In this document: piece after piece, positions 33,993 to 42,706 of the stretch | How the letters are laid out: each line of letters starts with the position of its first letter | Numbering within the stretch: the stretch's first letter is position 1 | Assembly: GCF_900142365.1 (NCBI RefSeq) | Contig: NZ_FRAP01000015.1 | Location: 1-64,000 of the forward strand | Direction of reading: 5' to 3' | DNA: 64,000 nucleotides | Source of the DNA: Pseudonocardia thermophila | GTDB lineage: Bacteria > Actinomycetota > Actinomycetes > Mycobacteriales > Pseudonocardiaceae | Position numbers and translations under genes: made by a program | Notes under the pieces: model-generated | Told to the model about the DNA's origin: nothing | Database searches by the model: none | What the model saw: the letters and a program-made list of their open reading frames with translations, nothing else

Positions 33993-34730
33993 TCATGCAT
34001 GGTTGAGCCCACTCATGGTCGTCATGCCTCCGTCCACCGGAAGACAAGTGCCGGTCAGCGCCCACCGGTTGGGGCCGATCGCGTAGAGCACCGCCTCGAC
34101 GACCTCACTGGACGAGATGAGCCGGCCGATCGGCTGCCGGCGGCGCAGTGCGGCGAGTTCAGCCGCCGGATCCGCGGAGTCGTCGAGCAGGTTGTCCACC
34201 CACGGCGTGTCGACCGTCCCAGGACTGATGCTCACGACACTCACACCGTCCTGGAGCAGATCGGCGGCCATCGCGCGGGTCAACGCGACGACGGCGCCCT
34301 TGGATCCGCTGTAGACCGCCCGTTCACGAAGGCCGGTCGCGGCAGCGACCGAGGCGATGTTGACGATGGTCCCGGCTTTCGAAGCCCTGAGGTGAGGCAG
34401 GGCCAGGCGGCTCACGCGGGCGAGACCGAACACGTTGACGGCGAAGACCCGCTCCCAGTCCTGGGCCGTCGAGGTCTCGACCGTGCCCTGCGCGCCGACG
34501 CCCGCGCAGTTCACGAGGACGTCGATTCCTCTCAGGTGGTCCACCGCGGTCCTGATCGCAGTCCGCGTTTGCTCCTCGTCGGTGATGTCGCAGGAGAGGA
34601 TCGGGATCGGGGCCTTCGCCGGGACCGCGATATCGAGGCCGATGACAGCGCGGCCGGTTTCCGCTAATCGGTTCACCAGGTGTGCACCGATGCCGGAGCC
34701 AGCACCGGTAACCACGACTCGATCGGACAC
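33993..34730 (-). CDS. short-chain dehydrogenase/reductase (SDR)
   Basis: A 245-aa classical SDR. Cofactor loop 'VVTGAGSGIGAHLVNR', 'CDITDEEQ', 'DVLVNCAGVG', catalytic Ser in 'IVNIASVAAATGL' and the Y-x3-K pair in 'AVYSGSKGAVVAL', C-terminal 'LTGTCLPVDGGMTT'. It should oxidise or reduce a hydroxy compound with NAD(P). GTG 34730 at the family start. Third gene of the IclR / D-threonine-aldolase-like / SDR unit (17-bp gap). The 181 bases from the DUF3105 stop to its end contain no recognisable gene. Confidence 0.92.
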   Translation of the reverse strand: MSDRVVVTGAGSGIGAHLVNRLAETGRAVIGLDIAVPAKAPIPILSCDITDEEQTRTAIRTAVDHLRGIDVLVNCAGVGAQGTVETSTAQDWERVFAVNVFGLARVSRLALPHLRASKAGTIVNIASVAAATGLRERAVYSGSKGAVVALTRAMAADLLQDGVSVVSISPGTVDTPWVDNLLDDSADPAAELAALRRRQPIGRLISSSEVVEAVLYAIGPNRWALTGTCLPVDGGMTTMSGLNHA

Positions 34731-34746
34731 AGTGAGATTCCCCGTT

Positions 34747-35865
34747 CTACCGTGAGGTGCCGGCCGACATGCACGGCAACCAAGTGGTCGTATCGGCTTC
34801 GACGAGATGACATTCGCCCAGTGCGGCGAAGACCATGCACACATGGTTGGGGATCACGTGGACCCGTTCGCCGATCTTGAGCTGTGGTGCCGGTTCCGCG
34901 CCGGTCCAGCGCAGCCAGCCGTGTTCCTCGGACAGGCGTGCGACGATCCAGCCCGGCAGCTCTGGGATGAGCCCGTAACCCGGGAAGGCGTCCCGATGCG
35001 CCACCGCCGGGACGAGGTCAGCGCCAAGTGCTTTCGAGCCTGCATCGATGCATCCATAGCCCGGACGTGGGCTGCTCACCACGGTCGTGGCGACTCGAGC
35101 CGCGCAGTCGGCCAGAGCCGCGTTTCCGAGGGCCACCTGGCCGAGGTCGTTGAAAGCGTAGATCCCTGGTCGGAGCTCGGTGATACCGCTCTGTTCTGCC
35201 ATGATGCGCGCTGATGCGCTCGCCCCGACCGACACGTCGTGGACCGGTATCCCGGCAGCCCGGAGTTCCTCCGCCACACTGGTCATCAGACGTGCCACCT
35301 CTCTGCATCGTGCGCGGAGGTCAGCTTCGTCGGTCGCGGTGTACACGTTGCCCTCATGAGTCTGGATGCCCTGGAGGTGCAATCCGTCGAACCCGGCGAT
35401 CTCCCGGGCGACACGGACGGCCTCCTCAGGTCGTAAGCCCTCGCGGCCGAGACCGGAGTCGATCATGAGGCGAACGGCGAGCTCGGTGCCCTGCGCGGTC
35501 GCGACCTCTGCGAGCGATCGGGCACCTTCGACGCTGTCGGCCGCCACGATCAATTCAACGCGGCGGGACAGCTCGACGGCGCGACGAGCTTTGTGCTCTC
35601 CGACGAGGGGGTAGGCCACCACTAAGCGGTTGACCCCAGCACGCGCGAACTCTTCAGCCTCGCCGAGCTTGGCGACGGTCAGGCCATCTGCTCCGGCTGC
35701 GATCTGGCGAAGTCCGAGAGCGACGTTGCGGTGGGTCTTGGCATGCGGGACGAGGCGCTTGCCGTTGCTGTGGGCGTGCGCGGCCATACGGCTCAAGTTG
35801 CGCTCGAGGACCGCGGCATCGACGAGCAGCGACGGGGTGTCGTACGGGTCGGGTGTGATCACCAC
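34747..35865 (-). CDS. D-threonine aldolase / D-serine dehydratase-like PLP enzyme
   Basis: A 372-aa fold-type III protein. The alanine-racemase-like barrel carries the PLP lysine in 'RLVPHAKTHRNVA' near residue 43; the C-terminal domain has 'VIPNHVCMVF', the PNHxC zinc-site motif of D-threonine aldolases and DSD1-type D-serine dehydratases. It should cleave or dehydrate a beta-hydroxy-D-amino acid. This fits the nearby N-acyl-D-amino-acid deacylase, which would supply D-amino acids, and RidA, which removes enamine products. GTG 35865 overlaps the IclR gene end by 7 bp. Base composition here is visibly less GC-rich than the core genes. Confidence 0.9.
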   Translation of the reverse strand: MVITPDPYDTPSLLVDAAVLERNLSRMAAHAHSNGKRLVPHAKTHRNVALGLRQIAAGADGLTVAKLGEAEEFARAGVNRLVVAYPLVGEHKARRAVELSRRVELIVAADSVEGARSLAEVATAQGTELAVRLMIDSGLGREGLRPEEAVRVAREIAGFDGLHLQGIQTHEGNVYTATDEADLRARCREVARLMTSVAEELRAAGIPVHDVSVGASASARIMAEQSGITELRPGIYAFNDLGQVALGNAALADCAARVATTVVSSPRPGYGCIDAGSKALGADLVPAVAHRDAFPGYGLIPELPGWIVARLSEEHGWLRWTGAEPAPQLKIGERVHVIPNHVCMVFAALGECHLVEADTTTWLPCMSAGTSR

Positions 35866-36647
35866 GGCCGTTCACCCACGAAACCCAGCTCGGTCGAAAT
35901 GGCGTTGGCTTCCCCCTGGAGGACCTCGAGAAGTGTTTCTTTCACGGTTTCGCCACTGTCGATCCGAGACTGCGGTACGGTGCAACTCATAGCGCCGACG
36001 ACCTCGCGGGTGTGGTCGCGCAAAGGCACAGCAACACACATCACTCCCTCGGTGTACTCTCCATGGTCTTCGGCCCAGCCGCGGTTTCGTACCTCGTCGA
36101 GCACCGCGAGGAGCTCGCGTTTGGTCCCGATCGTTCGAGGAGTGAATCGTCGAAGCCGGTAGTTGCGCAGGCGTGACTTGAGTTCATCCTCAGGCAGGCC
36201 TGCGAGCAGGACCTTTCCGAGCCCGGTGGCGTAGGCGGGCAGCCTCGCCCCGATCTGGGAGACGAGTCGGAGCGGCTGTGATCCTTCGACCTTGTCGACG
36301 TAGACGACCGTGAGCTCGTCGAGCACTCCGAGCTGGACCGTCTCGTTCACCCGCTGCACGATCGCCTCGAGGTGAGGGTGCGCGATCCTCGGTAGGTCGA
36401 GGCTCTGGAGGTAGGCCCGACCGGCAAGCCCGGCGCGGACTCCGAGCTCGTAGTTCTTGCTCGTGGCGTCGAACCGGACCCAGTTGCGTTGGACGAGGGT
36501 TGCGAGCAGGCTGTGCGTGCTGCTGCGGGGGGCCCGCAGGCGCCGGGTGATCTCGGCGAACGACAGGGCACCTTCTTCGGCCAACAGCTCCAGAAGATCG
36601 ATGGTTCGATCTGCCGACTTCACCGTCGCCGGTCGTGGAGCGTTCAT
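35859..36647 (-). CDS. IclR-family transcriptional regulator
   Basis: Encodes 262 aa. An N-terminal winged helix (10-75: 'TIDLLELLAEEGALSFAEI', 'RLRAPRSSTHSLLATLVQR') and the IclR effector domain with 'VYVDKVEGSQPLRLVSQIG', 'LPAYATGLGKVLLAGLPEDE' and 'YTEGVMCVAVPLRDH'. It probably controls the surrounding catabolic genes; the matched 16-bp palindromes before the solute-binding protein and dehydrogenase genes are candidate sites. First gene of a three-gene unit. Confidence 0.93.
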   Translation of the reverse strand: MNAPRPATVKSADRTIDLLELLAEEGALSFAEITRRLRAPRSSTHSLLATLVQRNWVRFDATSKNYELGVRAGLAGRAYLQSLDLPRIAHPHLEAIVQRVNETVQLGVLDELTVVYVDKVEGSQPLRLVSQIGARLPAYATGLGKVLLAGLPEDELKSRLRNYRLRRFTPRTIGTKRELLAVLDEVRNRGWAEDHGEYTEGVMCVAVPLRDHTREVVGAMSCTVPQSRIDSGETVKETLLEVLQGEANAISTELGFVGERPW

Positions 36648-37033
36648 CTGTCCCCTCGTCGTTCCGTCCCCGCCGGAGCGCTGCGCGCGAAGCTCTGTCC
36701 GGGCGCCTACGCGGCGAGGCGCTCAGGCTCAATCGGTGTGCCCGGTTCACCGTCGGCCGCACCGGCGTCGGTCGGCTGGGCCGGGTGCTCATCTGCACCG
36801 CACCGACGTGGGCGAGATCGCGATCGAACGCAACGACGGTCCCCCTTGGCCAGGTCGAGCACCGCGGCGTCCAGCCCACCGCGGTGCTCGGCCTCGGTAC
36901 AGATTAGAACGCTGCCGGACCAGATTGCCGAGCAACTGCCCGGCCGGCCGGCCGACGCGCACGGCTCGGGACCAGGTCCAACTCGGTCCATCGTCGTGGG
37001 CGTGGCCCGGCTGTTCGAACAGTTTCTGGCTGC
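36648..37033. other. 386-bp intergenic region, no recognisable gene
   Basis: Between the IclR start and the stop of the upstream dehydrogenase. Overlapping frames exist on both strands but none shows a known family or good ribosome site. A 12-bp palindrome (CTGTTCGAACAG, 37011-37022) lies at the right edge. It must hold the IclR promoter and may contain decayed sequence. Confidence 0.5.
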
Positions 37034-37981
37034 TCAGGGAAGTAGGACGTACTTGATGGCCTCCCCGGGGGCGTTCATGAGGGAAGTGAAGATCTCCACA
37101 CCATCGGTGAGCGGCCGCGTGTCGACCCAACCCGTGGGGAGCCGAGGCATGAGATCGACCGCGACCTGGAAGTCCCGTCGGTCGTAACAGAACGTCGTGA
37201 TTACCCGATGCTCCTGCCGGATCATCGCTTGACCGTCGACGTCGGCCCCTGACCCGTGGAGGCCTACCCAGACCGCGGTGCCGCCCGGTCGGAGCCGCTC
37301 GAGGGACAGCCCCCGGGTCGTGCTCGAGCCCACCGTATCGAAGATCACGTCGTAGTCGTGGTCGAGGTCCCTCACCGCACGCGCGCCGGCGACCTCTGCC
37401 CAGGCGAGCCGGGAGTCGACCCGGTCGCAGAGGTCGACGCGGGGAAGACCCCGCAACTGACCGACGAGCGCGAGGGTGAAGCCGACCGCTCCGGCACCGA
37501 TGATCGCGACGCGCTGCGGCCACATGATGTGCTCCTCGACCAGGCGCATCGCGTGGACGGCGTTGGCAACGGGCTCGCTCGCGGCAAGGTGCTCAACGGG
37601 CGAGCTCAGGTCGCTCACGGCGTAGCAGCTGGTAGCGGGAACGGCGACGCGTTCGGCGAACCCTCCGGACCGATGGATACCGATGATCTGGCGCTGTCGG
37701 CAGATGTTCGGATAGCCCGCGTCGCAGAGGTCGCACCCGGCGCAGGAGATCATCGGGTTGACGACGACCGTCTCGCCGGTGTCCTCCCGGACACCCACGA
37801 ACTCGTGCCCCATGATGAGTGGGGGCACCCGGAACGGGCTCTGGGTAGCGACCCCCTCGAGTTCCGAGCCGCAGATGCCGACCGCCCGGACATCGACGAC
37901 GACTTCATCGTCCGCAGGCTTGGGGTCGTCGACCTCGAGAACCTCGAGGGTGAGCGGGCGGGTGTAGACGAGAGCTCGCAT
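37034..37981 (-). CDS. zinc-type medium-chain alcohol/polyol dehydrogenase
   Basis: A 315-aa MDR-family enzyme. Catalytic zinc ligands: Cys in 'AVGICGSELEGV' and His-Glu in 'IMGHEFVGV'. Structural zinc: four Cys in 'MISCAGCDLCDAGYPNIC'. Rossmann loop 'VAIIGAGAVGFTLALVG' and an acidic residue after strand 2 suggest NAD. It is about 30 residues shorter than typical sorbitol/threonine dehydrogenases, mainly in the N-terminal domain. ATG 37981. Follows the D-aminoacylase gene by 39 bp on the same strand; probably oxidises a hydroxyl of the sugar-like part of the substrate. Confidence 0.9.
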   Translation of the reverse strand: MRALVYTRPLTLEVLEVDDPKPADDEVVVDVRAVGICGSELEGVATQSPFRVPPLIMGHEFVGVREDTGETVVVNPMISCAGCDLCDAGYPNICRQRQIIGIHRSGGFAERVAVPATSCYAVSDLSSPVEHLAASEPVANAVHAMRLVEEHIMWPQRVAIIGAGAVGFTLALVGQLRGLPRVDLCDRVDSRLAWAEVAGARAVRDLDHDYDVIFDTVGSSTTRGLSLERLRPGGTAVWVGLHGSGADVDGQAMIRQEHRVITTFCYDRRDFQVAVDLMPRLPTGWVDTRPLTDGVEIFTSLMNAPGEAIKYVLLP

Positions 37982-38020
37982 GTATGTCCAATCTCGCTGT
38001 GGTCGGGTCGAGGGACGTGA

Positions 38021-39604
38021 TCAGGGGGTGAGGACGCGGCCGGCCCGGATCCCGGTGACATGGCCGTCCCGAACGGCGAACCGGCCGTTGACGAGCACGT
38101 GCCGGACGCCGACGGCCGGCGTGCGGGGCCGGTCGTACGTGGCGCGATCGGAGATCACGGCGGGATCGATGGCGACGATGTCGGCTCGCCGGCCAGGCAG
38201 CAACCGGCCTCTGCCGCGCTGACCGAGCCGGTCGGTCGCGCTGCTCGTCATGTGGCGCACCGCCTCGGGCAGCTCAAGGACTCCGAGCTCGCGCACGTAA
38301 GGGCCGAGGATCCGCGCGAAGCTCCCCCATCCGCGGGGGTGTGGGCGGGCACCTTCGAGGATGCCGTCGCTCCCGACGGTGTGCGCGGGGTGCTGCATGA
38401 GGGCACGCACGTGCTCCTCGATCCCGAAGTGCATGATGCACGTCGCCGCGAGATCGGAGTCGGCGATCAGGTCCAGCGTCGCTTCGGCCGGATCGCTCTG
38501 CAGGCGTTCGGCGACCTCGGTCAGCGAGCGCCCGACCGCCCATCTCCACGGTGCGGCCGTTCCGACGTCCGCGACGACGATCGTGTCCCAGTCGAGCGGC
38601 AGGCCCTGATGCCCGTCCGAACCCTCCTCGGCGAGGGCGCGGACGATGCGGCGGCGGTCGTCGGCGTTCCGCAGCCGGGCCCGCTGGATGCGCAGCGAGC
38701 CCTCCCGGGCCCAGGACGGCAGCTGGGAGGCCAGGGTCGACATGCCCGCGAGGTAGGGATAGGCGTCGAAGGAGAGGTCGATCCCGCGGCGCGGCGCCGA
38801 GTCCAGGAGGTCGAGCAGCTCGGGCAGCCGGTTGCGGTTCGCCGGGAAACTGAGGTGGGTGTGGGCGAGGTGGAGCGCGACCCCCGACTCCTGTGCGATG
38901 TCGAGGCACTCACCGTATCCACCGATGACGTCCGCTCCGTAGTTGCGGTGGTGCGGGCAGTAGTAGCCGCCGTGGCGCGCCACTACCGAACACAGCGCGA
39001 TGAGCTCGCTCGTCTCGGCGTAGCAGCCGGGCGCGTACGTCAACCCGGCGGACAGGCCGACCGCGCCCTGGGACAGGGCCTCGTCGAGCAGCGTGCACAT
39101 CTGCTCGATCTCCTCAGGGGTGGCCGGTCGCGCGGCGCTCCCCACGACGAGCAGCCGCAGTGTGGAGTGCGGGACGAGGAACGCGACGTTGACGGACGAT
39201 CCGTCGAGGCGATCGAGGAAGTCCGCGACCGATCGCCACTGCCAGTCCAGATCCGGCCGTCGTCCGTTCCAACCGGCGAGCTGGTCCGCGAGGTGTGCGA
39301 GGCTCTCGGCAGAGACCGGGGCGTAGCTGAGCCCGTCTTGCCCGATGACCTCCGTCGTCACGCCCTGCAGGAGCTTCGCCTCGTTGAGGTCGGAACTCAG
39401 CAGGTGCAGATCCGAGTGGGAATGCATGTCGACGAAGCCGGGTGTGAGCGTGAGCCCGGCGACGTCGACGACCTCGGCGTCCACCTCGGCGTCCGGCGGC
39501 AGCACATCGAGCAGGACGTCCCCCTCGACCAGCAGCGAGCCCGGGCGTGGTGGCGTTCCCGTTCCGTCGACGATGCTGCCCTGGCGCAGGAGTATGCGAT
39601 TCAT
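38021..39604 (-). CDS. N-acyl-D-amino-acid deacylase (D-aminoacylase, amidohydrolase superfamily)
   Basis: A 527-aa amidohydrolase that removes the acyl group from N-acyl-D-amino acids. Metal-site 'GFVDMHSHSDLHLL' near residue 57 (HxHxD), 'QGVTTEVIGQDG', 'CPHHRNYG', 'LHLAHTHLSF', the Asp in 'HTVGSDGILEGARPHPRGWG' split region, and the C-terminal 'GRRADIVAIDP' strand are all typical. Its ATG overlaps the upstream MBL gene stop by 4 bp. It is the best clue to the substrate class of this locus. Confidence 0.93.
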   Translation of the reverse strand: MNRILLRQGSIVDGTGTPPRPGSLLVEGDVLLDVLPPDAEVDAEVVDVAGLTLTPGFVDMHSHSDLHLLSSDLNEAKLLQGVTTEVIGQDGLSYAPVSAESLAHLADQLAGWNGRRPDLDWQWRSVADFLDRLDGSSVNVAFLVPHSTLRLLVVGSAARPATPEEIEQMCTLLDEALSQGAVGLSAGLTYAPGCYAETSELIALCSVVARHGGYYCPHHRNYGADVIGGYGECLDIAQESGVALHLAHTHLSFPANRNRLPELLDLLDSAPRRGIDLSFDAYPYLAGMSTLASQLPSWAREGSLRIQRARLRNADDRRRIVRALAEEGSDGHQGLPLDWDTIVVADVGTAAPWRWAVGRSLTEVAERLQSDPAEATLDLIADSDLAATCIMHFGIEEHVRALMQHPAHTVGSDGILEGARPHPRGWGSFARILGPYVRELGVLELPEAVRHMTSSATDRLGQRGRGRLLPGRRADIVAIDPAVISDRATYDRPRTPAVGVRHVLVNGRFAVRDGHVTGIRAGRVLTP

Positions 39605-40386
39605 CGCGCGGGCCGTTCCCTCACAGGGAAGCGGGTCGCGTTGCCCGGTTCGTGGCCGGCGACGGTGAGGTCCGTCGTCGCGAGATAGCGCTTGATCGTC
39701 GCTCGGACGCGGGCCGTGTCCTCGGCGATGCCGATCGGCCGGATCTCGGTGATGTTCCGTTCGAGGAAGGCCGCCTCGAGGATGCCGAGCATCCCTTCAG
39801 CGGTCCGCACCCGAACGCCGCCCGAGCCCGGGTGGTGCCCGCCGGTGGCATCGAAGATCAGCCCCGGCCACACCTCGACCTCGCTCTCGACGAGGTGGAG
39901 TCGCCGCTCGATCCCGAGCTTGCGCAAGAACATCCACGTCGGTGCGCTGAAGTAGAGGTGGGGGGCGGGATGCCCAGGCGGGTCGAGGAGGAACTCGAGC
40001 ACTCCGGGCAGCGCCATGTAGACCTCGGCCCGTGGCAGGAACTCCTCGAGGAGGCCGCCGCTGTGGTAGGTCAGGGTCTGGGTGAGCAGAACCGCGTCGA
40101 TGTCCTCGGGGCGGAGCGCGAAGGCCTCCAGCGCGCGGTCGATCCCGACGACGTCGGTGAACGTCGAACGTTCGTCGACTCCCCGGCAAGCCGCGTCGAG
40201 GTCTTCGAGGTCCTGCGGATCCATGGGCAGGCCCGTGTCGACCAGCGCGTGGCGGATCCCGTCGGTCACGTGCCAGATGTAGAAGGCGAGGTCGTGGAAC
40301 TCGGTGTCGTTGATGCCGAAGAACGCCTCCCACCCCGGGACGGGCAGGGTGGCGATGCGGAAGGCCTCGACGTCGTACGTGGTCAT
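39601..40386 (-). CDS. metallo-beta-lactamase-fold hydrolase with a degenerate HxHxDH motif
   Basis: A 261-aa MBL-fold protein like lactonases: 'HALVDTGLPMDPQDLEDL', 'DIDAVLLTQTLTYHSGGL', 'GGHHPGSGGVRV' and 'VAGHEPGNATRF'. The canonical THxHxDHxGG is here TQTLTYHSGG, so the first two His and the Asp are replaced, while the later His ligands remain. It may bind one metal or none; if active it might open a lactone. ATG 40386 overlaps the mutarotase stop (ATGA), and its own stop overlaps the deacylase start. Confidence 0.85.
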   Translation of the reverse strand: MTTYDVEAFRIATLPVPGWEAFFGINDTEFHDLAFYIWHVTDGIRHALVDTGLPMDPQDLEDLDAACRGVDERSTFTDVVGIDRALEAFALRPEDIDAVLLTQTLTYHSGGLLEEFLPRAEVYMALPGVLEFLLDPPGHPAPHLYFSAPTWMFLRKLGIERRLHLVESEVEVWPGLIFDATGGHHPGSGGVRVRTAEGMLGILEAAFLERNITEIRPIGIAEDTARVRATIKRYLATTDLTVAGHEPGNATRFPVRERPAR

Positions 40387-40727
40387 GCGCTCTCCGATGG
40401 GTCGGGTCGATCCGGGAAGCAGAAGACCTTCGGCAGCCCCCGGATGAGGGGCAGGTCGTCGTCGAGCGGACGGTCGAGGGTGAGGGCGATGACCTGGGCC
40501 GTCCACTCCGGGTCCGCGTCGTAGGACAGGGCGCTGCGCAGAGCTTCAGGATCCTCGTAGCGGAAGTGCGCGAAGACGTGATCACCGTCGAGGAAGATCG
40601 CGTAGTCGGTGATCGACGCCGCGGCGAGCTGATCTGAGATCGCCTTCGGCACCGGTGAGTGGAGCCGGACGTACTCCGGCCCCGCACCAGGGCGCAGGAC
40701 CATGTGGAAGGCGTGCTCGTGGCTCAT
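40383..40727 (-). CDS. L-rhamnose mutarotase-family protein (RhaM, DUF718)
   Basis: A 114-aa dimeric alpha/beta-barrel protein. 'HMVLRPGAGPEYVRLHSPVP', 'ITDYAIFLDGDHVFAHFRYED' split region and 'DPEWTAQV' are the family pattern; RhaM interconverts alpha and beta anomers of L-rhamnose and relatives act on L-fucose. This points to a 6-deoxy-sugar or related aldose in the substrate. Overlaps both neighbours by 4 bp. Confidence 0.88.
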   Translation of the reverse strand: MSHEHAFHMVLRPGAGPEYVRLHSPVPKAISDQLAAASITDYAIFLDGDHVFAHFRYEDPEALRSALSYDADPEWTAQVIALTLDRPLDDDLPLIRGLPKVFCFPDRPDPSESA

Positions 40728-41761
40728 AGGGACACCTCCGGCACCGTCCTCGCGTAGTACTCGTCGGTCAGTGCGACGACGCGGCGGGCGAGGTGACCGG
40801 ACATGCCCGGATGCACCGGCGCGCCGAGCGCGGCGTCGAGCAGGGCGTGCGTCGGGGCGAACGGGTCGTATGCGCCGGCGCCGGCCGCGTCGGCGAGCAA
40901 GCAGACCCGGCCGGCGTCGTCGACGAGACGTACCTGGTCGGCCATGGAGTCGAGGTGGAGATCGCCTCGGTCACCGTAGAGACTGAGGACCCACTGCGGT
41001 CGGGTGCTGTAGGGCCGGGTGCTGGCGCAGCTGAGGACCGCCGCACCGCCGCCGCTCAGGGGCAGCAGGACTCCGTTGTGCAGGTCGATCCGGGCACCGG
41101 CGGGGTAGGACGTCGCGGACATCGGTCCGATCTCCACGTCGTCTCCGAGGATCCAGAGGAGCAGCCCCAGCTGGTGGCTCATCGAGACCGCGGCCGACCC
41201 GCCCGCGGACACCGCCGGGTCGGTGTAGGTGGCCGGGCATGAGGCGACCCCGCCCCAGCCACCGTCGGTGCTTCCGCCGAGGAGCGCCCGGGTGCTGACC
41301 GCGAGGGTCATGCTCGCGTGCTCGATGCGTCCGACCCGACCCTCGGCGACCGCGCGGCGGGCGGCGGCGAAGACCGGGGTGGCGGCCCAGCCGAACCCGA
41401 CGAGCAGGTGGCAGCCACTCTCCTCCGCCGCGCGGACCATCGTGTCCGCGTCGGCGGTCGACATGGCGAAGGGCTTCTCGACGAGGACGTGAGCACCGGA
41501 GCGCAGCGCTGCGCAGACCTGCTCGACGTGGGCGACGGGTGGGCTGCTCACGACGACGCAGTCGAGGCCGAGCTCGAGCGCGTCCTGCCAGCGGGTCAGG
41601 TGGTTCGACGCACCGAACTGCTCGGCGAGGCGGCGGGCGGTTTCCGCGGACTGCGAGGTGACGACGACGAGCTCGGCGTCGTCCCGGGCCCGGACAGCAG
41701 GCAGATGACTGCTCTGCGACCAGGCACCTGCGCTGAGGACGCCGACGCGCAGACGGGGCAT
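40724..41761 (-). CDS. Gfo/Idh/MocA-family oxidoreductase
   Basis: A 345-aa NAD(P)-dependent enzyme of sugar and inositol metabolism. Rossmann start 'RVGVLSAGAWSQSSHLPAV', 'CVVVSSPPVAHVEQVCAALR', the family 'HVLVEKPFAMSTADAD' (the EKP lysine) and a C-terminal beta-sheet domain with 'MSHQLGLLLWILG'. The usual GxGxxG appears as SAGAWS, so nucleotide binding is slightly unusual. ATG 41761 has GAGAGG upstream. It is translationally coupled to the mutarotase gene and likely oxidises a sugar ring hydroxyl. Confidence 0.9.
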   Translation of the reverse strand: MPRLRVGVLSAGAWSQSSHLPAVRARDDAELVVVTSQSAETARRLAEQFGASNHLTRWQDALELGLDCVVVSSPPVAHVEQVCAALRSGAHVLVEKPFAMSTADADTMVRAAEESGCHLLVGFGWAATPVFAAARRAVAEGRVGRIEHASMTLAVSTRALLGGSTDGGWGGVASCPATYTDPAVSAGGSAAVSMSHQLGLLLWILGDDVEIGPMSATSYPAGARIDLHNGVLLPLSGGGAAVLSCASTRPYSTRPQWVLSLYGDRGDLHLDSMADQVRLVDDAGRVCLLADAAGAGAYDPFAPTHALLDAALGAPVHPGMSGHLARRVVALTDEYYARTVPEVSL

Positions 41762-41775
41762 TGCACCTCTCTCGA

Positions 41776-42705
41776 TCACTTGTCGTAGCCGGCAGCGAGA
41801 GCGCCGACGACCTGGCGCTGGAAGATCAGGACGATGACGACCGGCGGGATGAGGGCGAGGATCGTCGCCGCGGCGAGGGAGTTCCAGTTGAACTGCTGAG
41901 CGCTCTGGAAGCCTGCGAGCAGCGGAGGCACGGTCAACTGGTTCGTCAGCACGAGTGAGTAGAAGAACTCGCTCCACGCTTCGAGGAAGATCAGGACGCC
42001 GGCGGCGACCAGGCCCGGTCGGGCGAGCGGTGCTACGACGACCCAGATGATCTGCAGACGCGAGGCACCGTCGAGGCGAGCCGCCTCTTCGATCTCCACG
42101 GGCAGCTTGTCGAAGTAGTCCTTCAGGACCATGATCGCGATCGGCAACGTGAACACGTTGTAACTGATGACGAGCGCCCACGGGGTGTCGAGCAGGTCGG
42201 CGTACCGGAAGACGACGAAGAACGGACCGACGATCGCGATCGGCGGCACGACGCGCGCTGCGATGACGCCGAGGTGGAGCGGGCGCGATCCTCGGAAGGG
42301 ATACCGCGACATGCCGTAGGCGCACAGCCCCGCGATGAGCAGATTGAGGACGACGAGGATCGAGCTGACGAGGAAGCTCTGCGCGATGGCGTCGATGAGG
42401 CGTGTACCGATGTCGATCGTGCCGAACTGCTCGCGTCCGGTGTTGCCGGTGAGCAGGCCGACGTAGTTGTCGAGGGTGATGTCGGTCGGGATGATCGGCA
42501 TCGGGCGGACGCCGATCTGCTCGGCGGTCGTTACGCTGCTGATCGCGACGTACCACATCGGGAGCAGGATCCACAGCAGATAGGCGAGCCCGACGACGCC
42601 GAGGACGAGGCCCCGCTTGACCCGCCGGCGGGGACGGCGCCGGATGGCCGGGGTGTTCGACGACGCCGGAATCGTCGTCCTCGGCCGGTCGTGGGTGGCA
42701 GTCAT
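41776..42705 (-). CDS. sugar-type ABC transporter permease, MalG-like (CUT1)
   Basis: A 309-aa inner-membrane protein with six helices after a basic N-terminus ('LVLGVVGLAYLLWILLP' first). The EAA loop 'PVEIEEAARLDGASRLQIIW' near 210 contacts the ATPase. With the neighbouring permease and solute-binding protein it forms a CUT1 carbohydrate importer. No ATP-binding subunit is encoded nearby. One base separates it from the MalF-like gene. Confidence 0.94.
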   Translation of the reverse strand: MTATHDRPRTTIPASSNTPAIRRRPRRRVKRGLVLGVVGLAYLLWILLPMWYVAISSVTTAEQIGVRPMPIIPTDITLDNYVGLLTGNTGREQFGTIDIGTRLIDAIAQSFLVSSILVVLNLLIAGLCAYGMSRYPFRGSRPLHLGVIAARVVPPIAIVGPFFVVFRYADLLDTPWALVISYNVFTLPIAIMVLKDYFDKLPVEIEEAARLDGASRLQIIWVVVAPLARPGLVAAGVLIFLEAWSEFFYSLVLTNQLTVPPLLAGFQSAQQFNWNSLAAATILALIPPVVIVLIFQRQVVGALAAGYDK

Positions 42706-42706
42706 G

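Noticed and set aside
33820-34086. Small plus-strand frame after the DUF3105 gene
   Set aside because: Its second half is antisense to the SDR gene at 33993-34730 and it has no recognisable domain.
37011-37022. CTGTTCGAACAG as an operator for the IclR gene
   Set aside because: A 12-bp palindrome is expected about 16 times by chance in this window, it does not match the 16-bp operator pair, and it is far from the IclR start.
36648-37033. Remnant of a GntR-type or other coding gene (frames with 'LPDQIAEQLPGRPADAH')
   Set aside because: No continuous similarity to a known helix-turn-helix pattern and no ribosome site; left as noncoding.
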